Positions 63,984 through 64,000 of a DNA stretch of 64,000 bases are shown in pieces. The stretch is from assembly GCA_965153355.1 (NCBI GenBank), contig OZ231126.1:103106001-103170000 (forward strand), read 5' to 3'. The notes under the pieces were generated by a model. The model saw only the letters and a list, made by a program, of their open reading frames with translations, was not told where the DNA came from and did not search any database. The DNA is from Flaccisagitta enflata (taxonomy: Eukaryota > Chaetognatha > Sagittoidea > Aphragmophora). The position numbers and the translations under genes were made by a program. The first letter of the stretch is position 1, and each line of letters starts with the position of its first letter.

Positions 63984-64000
63984 CCCACCTCTTGGCATCG

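Overview
This is a eukaryotic, almost certainly invertebrate animal, nuclear window. Coding pieces are split by GT-AG introns, a Jockey-clade LINE and a BEL/Pao LTR element are present, and much of the DNA is DNA-transposon debris, one very abundant hairpin-ended repeat family, and microsatellites of nearly every simple type: (TC)n, (CA)n, (CAA)n, (GAAT)n, (GAAA)n, (GATA)n. The microsatellite load and transposon mix would fit a crustacean or other arthropod, but nothing here fixes the taxon. No rRNA, tRNA, CRISPR, operon or bacterial feature was seen.

0-13 kb: repeat country. It holds an old pogo-like DNA transposon, satellites with about 150-bp units, copies of hairpin family 1, an 800-bp long-TIR element nested in another inverted-repeat element, and the last three exons of an unrecognised plus-strand gene (8557-10004). 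13.7-17.9 kb: minus-strand gene G, a single-pass membrane protein with an acidic, mucin-like N-terminal side and an Asn-rich tail; its tail exon carries a 585-bp MITE and the frame has other lesions. 17.9-29.6 kb: a stack of nested transposons ending in a 10.4-kb BEL/Pao retroelement with nearly identical 1365-bp terminal repeats but no reverse transcriptase and only part of an integrase.

30.8-52 kb: a run of minus-strand genes, none of which I can name. Gene D (30790-41502) was rebuilt as ten exons whose splice phases all agree. Gene C is a very acidic nuclear-type protein. Gene B is Cys/His-rich and built of internal repeats; part of it is duplicated around a 1.3-kb minisatellite. A1 and A2 are two short paralogous genes. 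At 52.5 kb a divergent plus-strand exon (gene H, with a poly-Gln tract) begins. 53-57 kb is again repeats. 57.4-62.2 kb is a Jockey-type LINE (ORF1 with three zinc knuckles; ORF2 endonuclease and reverse transcriptase with one premature stop), followed by two copies of a 243-bp segment separated by long (CAA)n tracts, then (TC)n tracts to the window edge.

Exon models come from reading frames, splice consensus and phase only. Product names are given only where motifs are visible. The host genes look unrelated to one another and no shared pathway can be inferred.
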